The translations under genes were made by a program, and so were the position numbers. Positions 24,108 through 36,671 of a stretch of DNA of 64,000 nt are shown here, in pieces. The notes beneath the pieces were generated by a model. That model worked only from the letters and a program-made list of their open reading frames with translations, was not told the origin of the DNA and did no database searches. Source of the DNA: Psychromonas marina (lineage in GTDB: Bacteria; Pseudomonadota; Gammaproteobacteria; Enterobacterales; Psychromonadaceae); the NCBI RefSeq assembly GCF_030161115.1, contig NZ_BSPQ01000002.1, positions 62,001 to 126,000 on the forward strand. The letters run 5' to 3'. Position 1 is the stretch's first letter. Every line of letters begins with the position of its first letter.

Positions 24108-24359
24108 ATGCGTCAATCACTATATATAATACTTGCAACGACATTAATTAAAGCTGATATTTATAATGAGCTACGTAAAAAACGCAACCTGCAACGCGCT
24201 GCAAGGATACATCTACAGCATCACAGTACTCATTTAATGCGTGATATTGGACTTCAGGTTGATGGCTTTGACGTAGGTGAAAAATTTCCACCTAGCGTCA
24301 AAGCTAAAAAGACTGTTCGTCACCTCAGGCGCTTTTATTATTTTAAGATAAAAACGTAA
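24108..24359 (+). CDS. DUF1127-like small basic protein
   Basis: The 83-residue basic protein has a central segment (RAARIHLQHHSTHLMRDIGL) that matches the DUF1127 helix, where the family ends with a conserved D-I-G-L. Here the domain is followed by an extra 35-residue basic tail (HLRRFYYFKIKT at the end), so it is longer than typical members (about 45-60). Some DUF1127 proteins bind RNA or affect phosphate, stress or virulence responses. AAAGGAGAG lies about 6 bases before the start. A terminator follows. Confidence 0.7.
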   Translation: MRQSLYIILATTLIKADIYNELRKKRNLQRAARIHLQHHSTHLMRDIGLQVDGFDVGEKFPPSVKAKKTVRHLRRFYYFKIKT

Positions 24360-24363
24360 CCTT

Positions 24364-24401
24364 AGCGCTGTGCTTATACATTAGGTACAGCGCTTGGTTT
24401 T
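24364..24401 (+). terminator. Terminator after the DUF1127-like gene
   Basis: AGCGCTGT (24364-24371) pairs perfectly with ACAGCGCT (24387-24394), with a 15-base loop, followed by TGGTTTT. It lies 4 bases past the stop. Confidence 0.7.
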
Positions 24402-24438
24402 ACTGAAAGCTGCAGCTAAAAATTGATAGCTTATTTTC

Positions 24439-25179
24439 TTAAGCTAACTTCGTACAACGCAGCATATAATTCACATCTACATTCTTCGTGATATTAAAAC
24501 CACCTCTAAGCGGGCTATATTCAACACCACATAAATCATCACATTTCAGCGTCGTTTTATCGATATCGGCTAATAGAATAGAAGGGCGAATGAACTTCTC
24601 ATATTCATGAGTGCCTTTGGGTACCCACTTTAATAAGTGCTCTGCACCCACAATCATCATCATGTAGGCTTTGAAGTTCTTATTGATGGTCGAGAAATAA
24701 ACGGTGCCACCCGGTTTCACCATGTCGCAACAGGCTTTAATAATAGAAGCCGGATCTGGCACATGTTCCAACATCTCCATACAAGTCACTACATCAAACT
24801 GCGCAGGGTGAAGGCTCGCAAACTCCTCCGCGGTGATTTTTTGATAATCTAGCTTAGTTTGCGTTTCCATTGCGTGCAGGCGTGCTATCTGCAATGAGGC
24901 ATGGGCCATATCGATACCCGTGACCGTTGCACCTTGAATTGCCATGCTTTCTGCTAAGATTCCACCGCCACAGCCCACATCTATAACCGACTTTCCAAAC
25001 AATCCATCTACACCCTGCTCGATATATTCAAGACGCGTAGGGTTGAGCATATGTAGTGGCTTGAAGTCGCCCTCTAAATCCCACCATTGTTCTGCCATTG
25101 CAGAAAATTTCTCAATCTCTTTCGGGTCAACATTATCTGTAAAAGTGGTTTCTTCCATTGCATTTGTAGTTGCAGACAT
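24439..25179 (-). CDS. ubiG: Ubiquinone O-methyltransferase
   Basis: UbiG carries out both O-methylations of ubiquinone synthesis, using S-adenosylmethionine. It is a class I methyltransferase with motif [17 protein letters not shown], the acidic GIDMA, and the UbiG-type segment [12 protein letters not shown]. The N-terminal [29 protein letters not shown] is diagnostic. It has 246 residues (E. coli 240). It is divergent from gyrA, the same arrangement as in E. coli, where ubiG and gyrA are neighbours. Confidence 0.97.
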   Translation of the reverse strand: MSATTNAMEETTFTDNVDPKEIEKFSAMAEQWWDLEGDFKPLHMLNPTRLEYIEQGVDGLFGKSVIDVGCGGGILAESMAIQGATVTGIDMAHASLQIARLHAMETQTKLDYQKITAEEFASLHPAQFDVVTCMEMLEHVPDPASIIKACCDMVKPGGTVYFSTINKNFKAYMMMIVGAEHLLKWVPKGTHEYEKFIRPSILLADIDKTTLKCDDLCGVEYSPLRGGFNITKNVDVNYMLRCTKLA

Positions 25180-25431
25180 AAATTTAGGTACCTGATAAAT
25201 AGTCGATATATGAGTATAACGACAAGGTGTAATTTTATAAATTGATTTATTTCGCGTTTTAAGGCGTTTTTAAGGTTTTTTTGGTGTTTAAAAATTAACC
25301 GTTAATTTATTAATTGCCCTTATTTGTCCCAAAATCGCATTCTAAGGCGATTTAAGTGATAAAAGAGGCATGATAGTGGTAGCTTTTGTGCTAGAGTAGT
25401 TCACCCTAAAATTTTGAGGATTATTATCGCT

Positions 25432-28155
25432 ATGAGCGAATTTGCATCTGACGTTTCTCCAATTAATATTGAAGACGAATTAAAAAACTCTTATCTCGAA
25501 TATGCAATGAGCGTAATAGTTGGGCGTGCATTGCCTGACGTACGTGATGGCTTAAAGCCAGTTCATCGCCGCGTATTGTTTGCTATGAATGTGTTGCGTA
25601 ACGATTGGAATAAGCCTTACAAAAAATCAGCACGTGTTGTTGGTGATGTAATCGGTAAATATCACCCACATGGTGATACTGCTGTTTACGATACAATCGT
25701 ACGTATGGCGCAAGATTTCTCAATGCGTTACATGCTGGTTGACGGGCAAGGTAACTTTGGTTCAGTTGATGGTGATAGCGCTGCGGCAATGCGTTATACC
25801 GAAATCCGTATGGATAAAATTGCCCACGAAATTTTAGCTGATCTTGATAAAGAGACCGTTGATTACGTACCAAACTATGATGGTACTGAACTGATTCCTG
25901 AAGTAATGCCGACGAAAATTCCGAACCTATTAGTAAACGGTTCATCGGGTATTGCGGTAGGCATGGCAACAAATATCCCACCACATAACCTAGGTGAAGT
26001 GATCGATGGTTGTTTAGCGCTAATCGCTAATAAAGATATTACTATCGAAGAGTTAATCGAATTTATCCCTGGTCCAGATTTCCCGACCAGCGGTATTATC
26101 AATGGACGTAAAGGTATCATTGACGGTTACAAAACCGGCCGTGGTAAACTGAAAATTCGTGCTAAAGCGGATATTGAAGTAAATGAAAAAACCGGTCGTG
26201 AAACGATTGTTGTTCATGAACTACCTTATCAAGTAAATAAAGCCCGTTTGATTGAAAAAATCGCGGAATTTGTTAAAGATAAAAAAATTGAAGGCATCAG
26301 TGCCCTACGTGATGAGTCTGATAAAGACGGTATGCGTATGGTCGTTGAAGTGAAACGTGGTGAAGTGGGTGAGGTAGTATTAAACAACCTTTACGCTCAA
26401 ACACAGATGCAAGTTTCATTTGGTATTAATGCTGTTGCGCTAGACCACGGTCAGCCAAAACTGTTTAACCTGAAAGATATGTTAGAAGCGTTTGTTCGTC
26501 ACCGTCGTGAAGTGGTTACACGTCGTACGGTATTTGAACTACGTAAAGCTCGTGATCGTGCGCATCTTCTTGAAGGCCTTGCTATCTCATTAGCAAATAT
26601 CGAACCTATCATTGAATTGATTCGTAACTCTCCTACCTCTGTTGAAGCGAAACTTGGCTTACAAGCACAGGGTTGGGAATTAGGTCACGTTGAAGCAATG
26701 CTTGGTGCTGCTGGCGTTGATGTTGCTCGCCCGGATTCGCTACCTGCTGAGTTTGGTATGCGCGATGGTTTGTACTACATGACTGAAGTACAAGCACAAG
26801 CAATCCTAGATATGCGTTTACATAAATTGACCGGCCTAGAGCATGAGAAGATTTTAAACGAGTACAAAGAGCTAATCGATTTAATTACTGGTTTAATCTT
26901 TATTCTAGAAAATCCTTCGCGTCTAATGGAAGTGATTAAAGAAGAGCTTGAAGAAATTCGTGCAAACTACGGCGATAAACGTCGTACTGAGATCACTGCA
27001 AGTGAAACTGATCTGTGCATGGAAGACTTAATCAACGAAGAAGATGTTGTTGTAACCCTTTCTCACGAAGGTTACGTTAAGTACCAGCCATTAACTGACT
27101 ACGAAGCACAGCGTCGTGGTGGTAAAGGTAAATCTGCAACGTCGATGAAAGATGAAGATTTCATTGAGAAACTATTAGTAGCAAGTACCCATGATACGAT
27201 TTTATGTTTCTCGACACGTGGTCGTTTGTACTGGCTGAAAACATTCCAGCTACCGCTTGCTTCTCGTCAAGCACGTGGTCGTCCGATTGTGAATATCTTG
27301 CCGCTTGAAGAGGGTGAACGTATTACTGCGATTCTACCTGTTCGCGATTACGAAGATGATAAGTTTGTCTTCATGGCAACAGCAAACGGTACGGTTAAGA
27401 AAACAGCATTAAGTGCTTACAGTCGTCCACGTACAAGTGGTCTGATTGCAATTAACTTAACCGATGATAACGAGCTAATTGGTGCGCAAATCACCAATGG
27501 TGAGAACGAAATCATGATCTTCTCTGATGCAGGTAAAGTGGTTCGCTTTAAAGAAGCAGAAGAAACACCAGCAGTAGATGAAGAAGGTAACCCTATTCTT
27601 GATGAGAATGGCGTGCAAGAGATCAAGTTCAAAGGTGTTCGCCCAATGGGTCGTACAGCAACCGGTGTTCGTGGTATCAAACTGAAAGATGGCGAACGTG
27701 TTGTATCGTTAATCATTCCAAATGCAACGGGTCACATCTTAACGACAACTGAAAATGGTTACGGTAAACGTACGCCACTTGAAGATTACGCATCGAAGAG
27801 TCGTGCAACACAGGGCGTTATCTCAATCAAAGTGAGCGAACGTAACGGTAAAGTGGTTGGCGCGGTACAAGTTGATGATAACGATGAGATAATGCTTATC
27901 TCTAACAAGGGTACGTTAGTACGTACTCCTGTTGGCGGCGTATCGATTGTTGGTCGTAATACTCAAGGTGTTACGTTAATCAAAACGCGTGAAGATGAAA
28001 AAATCGTGGCACTGCAACGTATCGAAGAGATAAAAGAGCAACCTGGTTTCGAATCTGAAGACGAAGGTGAAACACCACAATCTGAAGAGTCTGCTGCGCA
28101 AGAGCAGGTAGTAGAAACAGGTGCTGATGTAGAGCAATCAGAACCGACTGAATAA
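25432..28155 (+). CDS. gyrA: DNA gyrase subunit A
   Basis: GyrA forms the DNA-cleaving half of gyrase, which introduces negative supercoils. The start ATG 25432 (MSEFASDV) aligns with E. coli; a TTG-initiated frame from 25414 is not needed. Catalytic tyrosine is Y122 in [10 protein letters not shown]. The quinolone-region residues are T83 and D87 ([10 protein letters not shown]). The GyrA-box QRRGGKG is present, followed by the beta-pinwheel CTD and a very acidic tail. Compared with E. coli the CTD has an extra loop of roughly 28 residues after GKVVRFKE ([20 protein letters not shown]). It has 907 residues and its own terminator. Confidence 0.98.
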   Translation: MSEFASDVSPINIEDELKNSYLEYAMSVIVGRALPDVRDGLKPVHRRVLFAMNVLRNDWNKPYKKSARVVGDVIGKYHPHGDTAVYDTIVRMAQDFSMRYMLVDGQGNFGSVDGDSAAAMRYTEIRMDKIAHEILADLDKETVDYVPNYDGTELIPEVMPTKIPNLLVNGSSGIAVGMATNIPPHNLGEVIDGCLALIANKDITIEELIEFIPGPDFPTSGIINGRKGIIDGYKTGRGKLKIRAKADIEVNEKTGRETIVVHELPYQVNKARLIEKIAEFVKDKKIEGISALRDESDKDGMRMVVEVKRGEVGEVVLNNLYAQTQMQVSFGINAVALDHGQPKLFNLKDMLEAFVRHRREVVTRRTVFELRKARDRAHLLEGLAISLANIEPIIELIRNSPTSVEAKLGLQAQGWELGHVEAMLGAAGVDVARPDSLPAEFGMRDGLYYMTEVQAQAILDMRLHKLTGLEHEKILNEYKELIDLITGLIFILENPSRLMEVIKEELEEIRANYGDKRRTEITASETDLCMEDLINEEDVVVTLSHEGYVKYQPLTDYEAQRRGGKGKSATSMKDEDFIEKLLVASTHDTILCFSTRGRLYWLKTFQLPLASRQARGRPIVNILPLEEGERITAILPVRDYEDDKFVFMATANGTVKKTALSAYSRPRTSGLIAINLTDDNELIGAQITNGENEIMIFSDAGKVVRFKEAEETPAVDEEGNPILDENGVQEIKFKGVRPMGRTATGVRGIKLKDGERVVSLIIPNATGHILTTTENGYGKRTPLEDYASKSRATQGVISIKVSERNGKVVGAVQVDDNDEIMLISNKGTLVRTPVGGVSIVGRNTQGVTLIKTREDEKIVALQRIEEIKEQPGFESEDEGETPQSEESAAQEQVVETGADVEQSEPTE

Positions 28156-28170
28156 CAATTGTAGTTAACT

Positions 28171-28201
28171 AAATAAGCGGCCTTGGCCGCTTATTTTATT
28201 T
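28171..28201 (+). terminator. Terminator after gyrA
   Basis: AATAAGCGGCC (28172-28182) pairs perfectly with GGCCGCTTATT (28185-28195), followed by TTATTT. It lies 16 bases past the gyrA stop and just before serC. Confidence 0.85.
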
Positions 28202-28222
28202 CAAGTGGATGAGAAAATAAAA

Positions 28223-29311
28223 ATGAGTAAAATATTTAATTTCTGTGCGGGTCCTGCAATGTTACCAACAGCGGTAATGGAGAAAGCACAAGCGGAGTTT
28301 TGTAATTGGCAGGGACTAGGTGTTTCTGTGATGGAAGTGAGCCATCGTAGTCCTGAATATATCGCAATGGCGGCTGAAGCTGAGCAAGACCTACGTGATT
28401 TATTGGCTATTCCTGAAAATTATAAAGTGCTCTTTTGCCATGGGGGTGGACGTGGTCAGTTTGCTGCCGTACCGCTGAATCTATTAGGTGACAAGTTAGA
28501 GGCCGATTACCTGCTAACAGGGCAATGGTCAAAATCTGCCGTGGTCGAAGCGAAGAAGCATGCACGCATTACTGAAACCGATATTATGACTACTACTATC
28601 GATGGGAAAGTGACGGTGAAGCCAACGACTGAATGGCCGATTAATGCCGGCGCTGCTTACCTACATTACTGTCCGAATGAAACCATCGAAGGGATTGAGA
28701 TTTTTGACCTGCCTGAAACGGGTGTCGTGCCATTAGTTGCAGACATGAGCTCAACTATTTTATCGCGTCCGATTGATGTCAGTAAGTTTGGTATTATCTA
28801 CGCTGGTGCACAAAAAAATATCGGCCCATCTGGCTTATCGATTGTTATCGTACGTGAAGACTTGATTGGTTATGCACGTAAAGCGATCCCATCTATTTTC
28901 GATTATGAAGTACAAGCGAAAGCGGATTCGATGTTTAATACGCCACCAACCTACGCATGGTATTTAGCTGGATTAGTGTTTAAGTGGTTAAAAGAGCAAG
29001 GCGGATTAGTTGCAGTCGAGAAGAATAACATTGCCAAAGCGGCGTTGTTATATAACTTCATCGATGGCTCTAATTTCTACAGTAATAATGTTGATAACAG
29101 TGTACGTAGTCGCATGAATATCCCATTTAACCTTGCTGACGATAGCCTGAACGATACGTTTCTAAGTGAAGCAAAAGCAGCGGGACTGTTAACGCTGAAA
29201 GGGCATAAATTAGTCGGTGGGATGCGTGCAAGTATTTACAACGCAATGCCGATCGAAGGTGTACAAGCCTTGGTTGAGTTCATGAACTCTTTTGAGAAAA
29301 AACACGCATAA
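28223..29311 (+). CDS. serC: Phosphoserine aminotransferase
   Basis: SerC converts 3-phosphohydroxypyruvate and glutamate to phosphoserine and 2-oxoglutarate, and also serves pyridoxal phosphate synthesis. Its N-terminus [21 protein letters not shown], the catalytic lysine region [13 protein letters not shown] and the C-terminal [17 protein letters not shown] are family signatures. I start at ATG 28223 (MSKIFNF, 362 residues, as in E. coli); a GTG at 28205 lies too close to the gyrA terminator and is not supported. It heads a serC-hisC-aroA run; the first gap is 53 bases. Confidence 0.97.
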   Translation: MSKIFNFCAGPAMLPTAVMEKAQAEFCNWQGLGVSVMEVSHRSPEYIAMAAEAEQDLRDLLAIPENYKVLFCHGGGRGQFAAVPLNLLGDKLEADYLLTGQWSKSAVVEAKKHARITETDIMTTTIDGKVTVKPTTEWPINAGAAYLHYCPNETIEGIEIFDLPETGVVPLVADMSSTILSRPIDVSKFGIIYAGAQKNIGPSGLSIVIVREDLIGYARKAIPSIFDYEVQAKADSMFNTPPTYAWYLAGLVFKWLKEQGGLVAVEKNNIAKAALLYNFIDGSNFYSNNVDNSVRSRMNIPFNLADDSLNDTFLSEAKAAGLLTLKGHKLVGGMRASIYNAMPIEGVQALVEFMNSFEKKHA

Positions 29312-29364
29312 TACTGAAAGCTGACCGGCATCAGTCGTCAGTTATCTGTTAAAGGAATATTAAG

Positions 29365-30474
29365 ATGAGTTGTGATTTTTTAAGTTTAGCAAATACGGGT
29401 GTTCAGAAACTACACCCATATCAAGCAGGCAAACCAAGTGATGAGTTAGAACGCGAACTTGGTATCAGTAACATCGTTAAATTAGCCTCTAATGAAAACC
29501 CATTAGGGCTCGCGCAGTCGGTTAAAGATGCGTTGCAAAATGAACTTACGGGTCTGACCCGCTACCCTGATGCAAATGGTTATTACCTGAAAAAAGCATT
29601 AGCCGATAAATACGCAGTTGATATCGAGCAAGTGACGCTTGGCAATGGCTCAAACGATCTGCTTGAATTAATCGCACGCGCTTTTGTTGCTCGCGAGCAT
29701 GAAGTGATTTTCGCACAGCACGCTTTCGTGGTTTACCCATTAGTGACGCAAGCAATTGGGGCAATCGCTGTCGCCGTTCCTGCTAAAGATTACGGGCATG
29801 ATTTGGATGCAATGGCCGCCGCTATTACAGATAAAACTAAGCTTATTTTTATTGCTAACCCTAATAACCCTACTGGGACATTTTTAGAGCAAGATGCGTT
29901 AACATCGTTTCTTAAAAAAGTGCCTAGCAATGTGTTAGTCGTGTTAGATGAGGCTTATTTTGAATATGCTGAACCCGCGCGTCGTGGCGATGCGATTGCT
30001 TGGATAACCGAGTTCCCTAACCTGATTGTTTCACGCACTTTCTCAAAGGCTTATGGCCTTGCTGGGTTACGCGTTGGTTACTCAATTTCACACCCTGATA
30101 TCGCCGATATTTTAAATCGTGTTCGTCAGCCCTTTAACTGTAATGCGTTAGCCTTAAAAGCAGCGGAAACGGTATTAAATGATGAAGAATATCTGCAAAG
30201 AAGTGTTACGTTAAATAATCAAGGTATGGAAGATTTAAGTGCTTTTTTCACTGATAATGATCTTGATTTTATCGCATCAATGGGTAACTTTATCACTGTT
30301 AATGTTGGTAAATCTGGCGATGAAGTTTTTCACGCATTGTTACAGCAAGGGGTGATTGTACGTCCTATCACAGGTTATGGTTTACCTAATCATCTACGTG
30401 TTAGTATCGGTACTCATCGCGAAAATCAGCGTTTCAAAGAAGCGCTTAGTCATGTATTAAATTTAGAGAGTTAA
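29365..30474 (+). CDS. hisC: Histidinol-phosphate aminotransferase
   Basis: This 369-residue fold-type I aminotransferase has [10 protein letters not shown], the DEAYFEYA motif, and the PLP-lysine motif [17 protein letters not shown]. The family makes histidinol phosphate; related members between serC and aroA also act on aromatic amino acid precursors (phenylalanine, tyrosine or arogenate). Context favours a broad HisC, not located in the his operon. AAAGGAA lies 8 bases upstream; aroA starts 2 bases past the stop. Confidence 0.92.
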   Translation: MSCDFLSLANTGVQKLHPYQAGKPSDELERELGISNIVKLASNENPLGLAQSVKDALQNELTGLTRYPDANGYYLKKALADKYAVDIEQVTLGNGSNDLLELIARAFVAREHEVIFAQHAFVVYPLVTQAIGAIAVAVPAKDYGHDLDAMAAAITDKTKLIFIANPNNPTGTFLEQDALTSFLKKVPSNVLVVLDEAYFEYAEPARRGDAIAWITEFPNLIVSRTFSKAYGLAGLRVGYSISHPDIADILNRVRQPFNCNALALKAAETVLNDEEYLQRSVTLNNQGMEDLSAFFTDNDLDFIASMGNFITVNVGKSGDEVFHALLQQGVIVRPITGYGLPNHLRVSIGTHRENQRFKEALSHVLNLES

Positions 30475-30476
30475 AC

Positions 30477-31769
30477 ATGGAACAACTATTACTAAATCCA
30501 ATTAAAAAAGTTGATGGCGAAATTAACCTGCCGGGTTCAAAAAGTCTTTCAAATCGCGCATTACTATTGGCGGCATTAGCGAAAGGTACGACCACGCTAA
30601 CCAATCTGCTTGATAGTGACGATATTCGCCACATGCTTAATGCATTAAAAAAGTTAGGTGTTAACTACCAACTTTCTGCAGATAAAAAACAGTGTGTTGT
30701 GGAAGGTCTTGGCCGTGCATTTAATACCACTGAACTTGGCGAGCTAGAGTTATTTTTAGGCAATGCGGGAACGGCAATGCGCCCACTGTGTGCCGCGCTG
30801 TGTTTAGGTCAAGGTGAGTATGTATTAACTGGCGAGCCACGCATGTTTGAACGCCCGATAGGCTCATTAGTTGATGCGCTACAACAAGCTGGTGCACAAG
30901 TGACTTACCTTAAAGATGAAAACTATCCACCACTTAAAATTAGCGGTACCGGTCTTAAGGGTGGCAATGTAAAAATTGATGGTAGTGTTTCAAGCCAATT
31001 CTTAACCGCGTTTTTAATGGCAGCACCGATGGCACAGGGCGATACCGTCATTGAGATTGTTGGTGAGCTAGTATCAAAACCCTACATAAAAATCACCCTG
31101 CAAATCATGGCTGATTTTGGTGTTGATGTTGATAATGAAAACGGTGAATACCAGAAGTTCACTATTAAAGGTGGTCAAATCTACACTGCAGCAGGCAGTT
31201 ATTTAGTTGAAGGTGATGCGTCATCTGCGTCTTATTTTTTAGCGGCTGGCGCAATTGCTGGCGGTACGGTTAAAGTAACCGGTATCGGTCGCAACTCAGT
31301 TCAGGGCGATATTCAATTTGCTGATGCATTAGAGGCGATGGGTGCTGAAATTGAGTGGGGCGATGATTATATTAAAGCCAGCAAAGGCGAGTTAAAAGCC
31401 ATTGATATGGACTTTAACCACATTCCTGATGCGGCGATGACTATTGCCGTTGTTGCGCTATTTGCGACGGGTACGACTAAAATAACGAATGTCTATAACT
31501 GGCGTGTGAAAGAGACCGATCGTCTTTTTGCAATGGCTACAGAGCTGCGTAAGGTGGGGGCATTTGTTGTTGAGGGACATGATTTTATTGAGATCACTGC
31601 ACCTGAGCAAATTCAGCATGCTGAAATAGATACCTATGATGATCACCGCATTGCGATGTGCTTCTCGCTGGTGGCATTGAGTGGTACTTCAGTGACGATC
31701 AATGATCCGAAATGTACTTCAAAAACCTTCCCTGATTACTTTGAAAAGTTGGCGCTAGTGAGCCAATAA
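30477..31769 (+). CDS. aroA: EPSP synthase (3-phosphoshikimate 1-carboxyvinyltransferase)
   Basis: AroA transfers enolpyruvate from PEP to shikimate 3-phosphate in the shikimate pathway. The signatures are [29 protein letters not shown], the [10 protein letters not shown] region and [22 protein letters not shown]. It has 430 residues (E. coli 427) and is of the class I type. It follows hisC by 2 bases, so translation is probably coupled. A terminator lies 33 bases past the stop. Confidence 0.97.
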   Translation: MEQLLLNPIKKVDGEINLPGSKSLSNRALLLAALAKGTTTLTNLLDSDDIRHMLNALKKLGVNYQLSADKKQCVVEGLGRAFNTTELGELELFLGNAGTAMRPLCAALCLGQGEYVLTGEPRMFERPIGSLVDALQQAGAQVTYLKDENYPPLKISGTGLKGGNVKIDGSVSSQFLTAFLMAAPMAQGDTVIEIVGELVSKPYIKITLQIMADFGVDVDNENGEYQKFTIKGGQIYTAAGSYLVEGDASSASYFLAAGAIAGGTVKVTGIGRNSVQGDIQFADALEAMGAEIEWGDDYIKASKGELKAIDMDFNHIPDAAMTIAVVALFATGTTKITNVYNWRVKETDRLFAMATELRKVGAFVVEGHDFIEITAPEQIQHAEIDTYDDHRIAMCFSLVALSGTSVTINDPKCTSKTFPDYFEKLALVSQ

Positions 31770-33200
<1,431 letters not shown>

Positions 33201-33235
33201 GTTCTTTCAACTAATTTGAATATTAAATATCTATA

Positions 33236-34114
33236 ATGAAACCTATTTTTCTTCGCGGTCCCTCATTTTTATTAAGGCTATCCATCGTGATAGCCTTTTC
33301 GGTTATTTTGTTTTTAGCAGATAGCCAATTAAATCTGTTTGCCTCTTCACGTGTCTACCTCAATTCATTAGTGAGTCCAATTCAGTATATTGCCGATGCG
33401 CCACAGAAATTATCGCGTGTTATCTCTGATAATTTACTGACCCGTGAGGCGCTTAAAGATCGCAATCAAGAGTTAGAGAAAGAGAATCTTTTTTTAAAAG
33501 CGGATCGTCTGTTATTAACACAATTAGAAAATGAAAATAAACAACTTCGTGAGTTACTCAATTCGCAACGTAGCTTTAGTAATAAACGCATGATTGCAGA
33601 GGTAATGAGTTTACGCTCAGATCCCTTTACCCATCAGTTGTTAATCAATAAAGGTGCTTCCGATGGTGTATATGTTGGTCAGCCGGTTATTAATGAAGAA
33701 GGGGTTGTCGGGCAGATTTCACAAGTTGGAAGTACTACGAGCCGTGTTTTACTGATTGTTGATGCAAGCCATGGTATCCCTGTGCGAGTACAGCGTAATG
33801 ATATCGCAGCGGTGGTGCATGGTAGCGGAGCTTGGAATAAACTTAACATTCCCTTTGTACAAAGTAATGCCGATCTTAAAGAGGGTGACCTACTGGTTAC
33901 TTCTGGGCTAGGTGGGCGTTTTCCTGCTGGTTACCCTGTCGCAACAATTAGCCACTTTAATTATCAACAGGGCGCTTTATATGCACAGGTAACAGCGACC
34001 CCTGTTGCTTTGCTAGATCGAAGTCGTTACCTATTATTGTTGTGGAACGATCATCAATTTAGTGAATCTGATCTATCGCTTGATCTGGAGAGCGAAGATG
34101 TCACTGCTGAGTAG
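33236..34114 (+). CDS. mreC: Rod shape-determining protein MreC
   Basis: MreC is a bitopic periplasmic scaffold of the elongasome. It has one membrane helix near residues 12-30, a coiled coil (about 65-112: LKDRNQELEKENLFLKADRL) and a beta-domain with RMIAEVMSLRSDPFTHQLLINKG and LVTSGLGGRFPAGYPVA. It has 292 residues, shorter than E. coli (367), as in most marine relatives. It overlaps mreD by 17 bases. Confidence 0.96.
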   Translation: MKPIFLRGPSFLLRLSIVIAFSVILFLADSQLNLFASSRVYLNSLVSPIQYIADAPQKLSRVISDNLLTREALKDRNQELEKENLFLKADRLLLTQLENENKQLRELLNSQRSFSNKRMIAEVMSLRSDPFTHQLLINKGASDGVYVGQPVINEEGVVGQISQVGSTTSRVLLIVDASHGIPVRVQRNDIAAVVHGSGAWNKLNIPFVQSNADLKEGDLLVTSGLGGRFPAGYPVATISHFNYQQGALYAQVTATPVALLDRSRYLLLLWNDHQFSESDLSLDLESEDVTAE

Positions 34115-34580
34115 TTACCGAGTTATTTACAGTACTTTTATTGTTGGTCTTCTTGGTGCTATCTACCCGTTACCTATTTTTTTAAATGCATTTAGACCTG
34201 ATTGGCTAGTACTCATTATTTTCTATTGGGTATTGGCGCTACCGCACCGTGTCAGTATTGTGCATGCATTTATACTGGGTCTATTACTTGATTTACTGCT
34301 TGGCTCAACCCTTGGTACCCATGCATTACTGTTTTCACTGTTAGCGTATGTTGTTAGCATGAATTACCAACGTTTTCGGTATTTTACTATTGTACAAACA
34401 ACGCTCTTAGTAGGGCTTTTTGTTCTGATTACTAAGCTAGCGTTATACTGGCTTGCCTCTAGCTTGCAAGAGATCGTATTACACAAACACTACTTTTGGT
34501 CGATTTTTACCTCTATGCTGATTTGGCCATGGTTTTTCTTTTTTATGCGTTACCTACGTCAACGCTTTAAGGTAACATAA
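34098..34580 (+). CDS. mreD: Rod shape-determining protein MreD
   Basis: MreD is the polytopic membrane part of the MreBCD complex. About five hydrophobic segments fill 160 residues; the segment PHRVSIVHAFILGLLLDLL (charge then D in the helix) is typical. ATG 34098 lies inside mreC and has GGAGAG 7-10 bases upstream; a longer frame from 34062 lacks such support. Confidence 0.93.
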   Translation: MSLLSSYRVIYSTFIVGLLGAIYPLPIFLNAFRPDWLVLIIFYWVLALPHRVSIVHAFILGLLLDLLLGSTLGTHALLFSLLAYVVSMNYQRFRYFTIVQTTLLVGLFVLITKLALYWLASSLQEIVLHKHYFWSIFTSMLIWPWFFFFMRYLRQRFKVT

Positions 34581-34581
34581 T

Positions 34582-35181
34582 ATGGGTAGTAACATGCTTG
34601 ACCCTATGATTTATCTATCATCAAATTCACCACGTCGTGCGGAACTTTTAACCCAGATAGGCGTCTCATATACACGCGTAAAGGGTGACGTTGAAGAGTG
34701 TCTACAAGTGGGCGAGAATGCTCCGCAATATGTTACCCGTTTAGCATTACAAAAAGCACAAGCTGGTTTTTTAAATAGCCCACAAGATAAACCCGTCTTA
34801 GGTGCTGATACTATTGTCGTGAGTAACCAACATATTTTAGAGAAACCACGAAATCAAGCTCATGCAAAGCAGATGATGCAGTTGCTTTCCAATACGACAC
34901 ATCAAGTATTTACCGCTATCGCCTTAGTAGACAAAACACACAAAAAACAGTGCTTAGTTACCACCTCGGTTACGTTTAAAAAACTATCAGAGCAAGAGAT
35001 TACTGATTATTGGAATAGTGGCGAACCTGCAGATAAAGCGGGAGGGTACGGTATTCAAGGTCTTGGTGGAAAGTTTGTTACTAATATCAGCGGAAGTTAT
35101 AGTGCCGTGGTGGGATTGCCACTGTACGAGACAGATCAGTTAATCAAAGAATTTTTAAAGGAATCTCCATATGTCGGTTGA
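34582..35181 (+). CDS. maf: Maf-family nucleoside triphosphate pyrophosphatase (YhdE type)
   Basis: This enzyme hydrolyses dTTP/UTP or modified nucleotides to monophosphate and pyrophosphate. N-terminal SSNSPRRAELL, GADTIVV and the GYGIQGLGGKFV segment are Maf signatures. It has 199 residues. It lies in the conserved mreBCD-maf-rng order; it overlaps rng by 11 bases. An AAGG site lies about 9 bases before ATG 34582. Confidence 0.95.
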   Translation: MGSNMLDPMIYLSSNSPRRAELLTQIGVSYTRVKGDVEECLQVGENAPQYVTRLALQKAQAGFLNSPQDKPVLGADTIVVSNQHILEKPRNQAHAKQMMQLLSNTTHQVFTAIALVDKTHKKQCLVTTSVTFKKLSEQEITDYWNSGEPADKAGGYGIQGLGGKFVTNISGSYSAVVGLPLYETDQLIKEFLKESPYVG

Positions 35182-36643
35182 GCTACTAATGAACATTACC
35201 CCTTCAGAGTCGCGCGTTGCTGTGATTGAAGGTGGAATATTACAAGAGTTACATATTGAACGATTAGCTTCTAAAGGGATTGTTGGTAATGTTTATAAGG
35301 GCAAAGTTTGTCGGGTTTTACCCGGAATGCAAGCTGCTTTTGTTGATATTGGTTTAGAAAAGGCTGCCTTTTTACACGCTTCTGATATTGTTCTTAATAC
35401 TGATTGTGTAACGCCTACAGAACAAAAACAGTTTAAAGTTGCCGACATTTCTACACTGGTTCGCCAAGGGCAAGATATTATCGTGCAAGTGGTAAAAGAT
35501 CCTCTTGGTACCAAAGGCGCGCGTTTAACCACTGACATCACCGTCCCTTCTCGCTATTTAGTGTTTATGCCTGGCAGTGTTCATGTCGGTGTTTCTCAAC
35601 GTATTGAAAGTGAAAAAGAGCGTAATCGCCTTAAAAAAATCACTCAAACATGCCTCAATGAATTAGGCGGTTTTATTATTCGCACCGCTGCTGAGGGAGT
35701 ACCTGAAGAAGAGTTACGACATGATGCTGCGTTTTTACAGCGTGTATGGGCGAAAGTATTGGTGCGTAAAGCGCGCTATAAATCTAAAAACAAATTACTT
35801 TATAAAGACCTAGTATTACCGTTCAGAATTTTACGTGACTTTGTGGGAACAAAAATAGAGCGCGTACGCATTGATTCAAAATTAACGTTCACTGATATTA
35901 AAGAGTTCACTCAGGAGTTTGTACCTGAGCTTGAAAATAACATTCAATACTATGATGGTGAAAGCCCAATCTTTGACTTGTTTGATGTTGAAAATGAAGT
36001 GCAACGCGCATTAGAAAGAAAGGTTGAATTGAAATCAGGTGGTTACTTAATTATCGATCAAACTGAAGCTATGACCACGGTTGATATTAATACCGGTGGC
36101 TTTGTTGGGCATCGTAATTTAGAAGAAACTATTTTTAATACTAATATTGAAGCAACACAAGCGATTGCGCGTCAATTACGTTTACGTAATTTAGGGGGCA
36201 TTATTATCCTTGATTTCATCGATATGAAATCTAATGAACATAAGCGTCGTGTGTTTACTAGCTTGGAACAAGCGCTTAGTAAAGATCGTGTAAAAACACA
36301 TATTAATGACTTTTCTCCACTTGGGCTGATCGAGATGACCCGTAAACGCACACAAGAGAGTTTAGAGCATATCTTTTGTGATGAGTGTTCACAGTGCAAT
36401 GGCCGTGGTTATGTCAAAACGGTTGAGACGGTTTGTTATGAGGTCTTACGTGAGGTCTTACGTGTGAATCGTGCTTACGATGCGGATCACTTTGTCGTAT
36501 ATACTTCTCCTGCTGTTGCAGAGGCATTACAGGGCGATGAATCACATAGTTTGGGAGAACTTATCCTGTTCATGTCTAAACAGGTAAAAATTCATGCAGA
36601 GCCGATGTACGGCCCTGAACAATTTGATGTGGTAATGATGTGA
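35171..36643 (+). CDS. rng: Ribonuclease G
   Basis: RNase G is an endonuclease that processes the 5' end of 16S rRNA and some mRNAs. Residues about 38-125 are an S1-like domain (GNVYKGKVCRVLPGMQAAFVDIGLEKAAFLH). The catalytic Asp residues are in TTVDINTGGFVG and ILDFIDM. The zinc-link region near the C-terminus reads CDECSQCNGRGYV. It has 490 residues (E. coli 489) and lacks the long C-terminal scaffold of RNase E. An AAAGGA site lies 8 bases upstream. Confidence 0.97.
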   Translation: MSVELLMNITPSESRVAVIEGGILQELHIERLASKGIVGNVYKGKVCRVLPGMQAAFVDIGLEKAAFLHASDIVLNTDCVTPTEQKQFKVADISTLVRQGQDIIVQVVKDPLGTKGARLTTDITVPSRYLVFMPGSVHVGVSQRIESEKERNRLKKITQTCLNELGGFIIRTAAEGVPEEELRHDAAFLQRVWAKVLVRKARYKSKNKLLYKDLVLPFRILRDFVGTKIERVRIDSKLTFTDIKEFTQEFVPELENNIQYYDGESPIFDLFDVENEVQRALERKVELKSGGYLIIDQTEAMTTVDINTGGFVGHRNLEETIFNTNIEATQAIARQLRLRNLGGIIILDFIDMKSNEHKRRVFTSLEQALSKDRVKTHINDFSPLGLIEMTRKRTQESLEHIFCDECSQCNGRGYVKTVETVCYEVLREVLRVNRAYDADHFVVYTSPAVAEALQGDESHSLGELILFMSKQVKIHAEPMYGPEQFDVVMM

Positions 36644-36671
36644 GAATTAATAATAAAAGATGGACCTGTAA

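Noticed and set aside
25675-25695. Quinolone-resistance mutation (Thr at GyrA position 83)
   Set aside because: Thr83 is the natural residue in several bacterial groups, and D87 is unchanged, so resistance cannot be claimed from this sequence.
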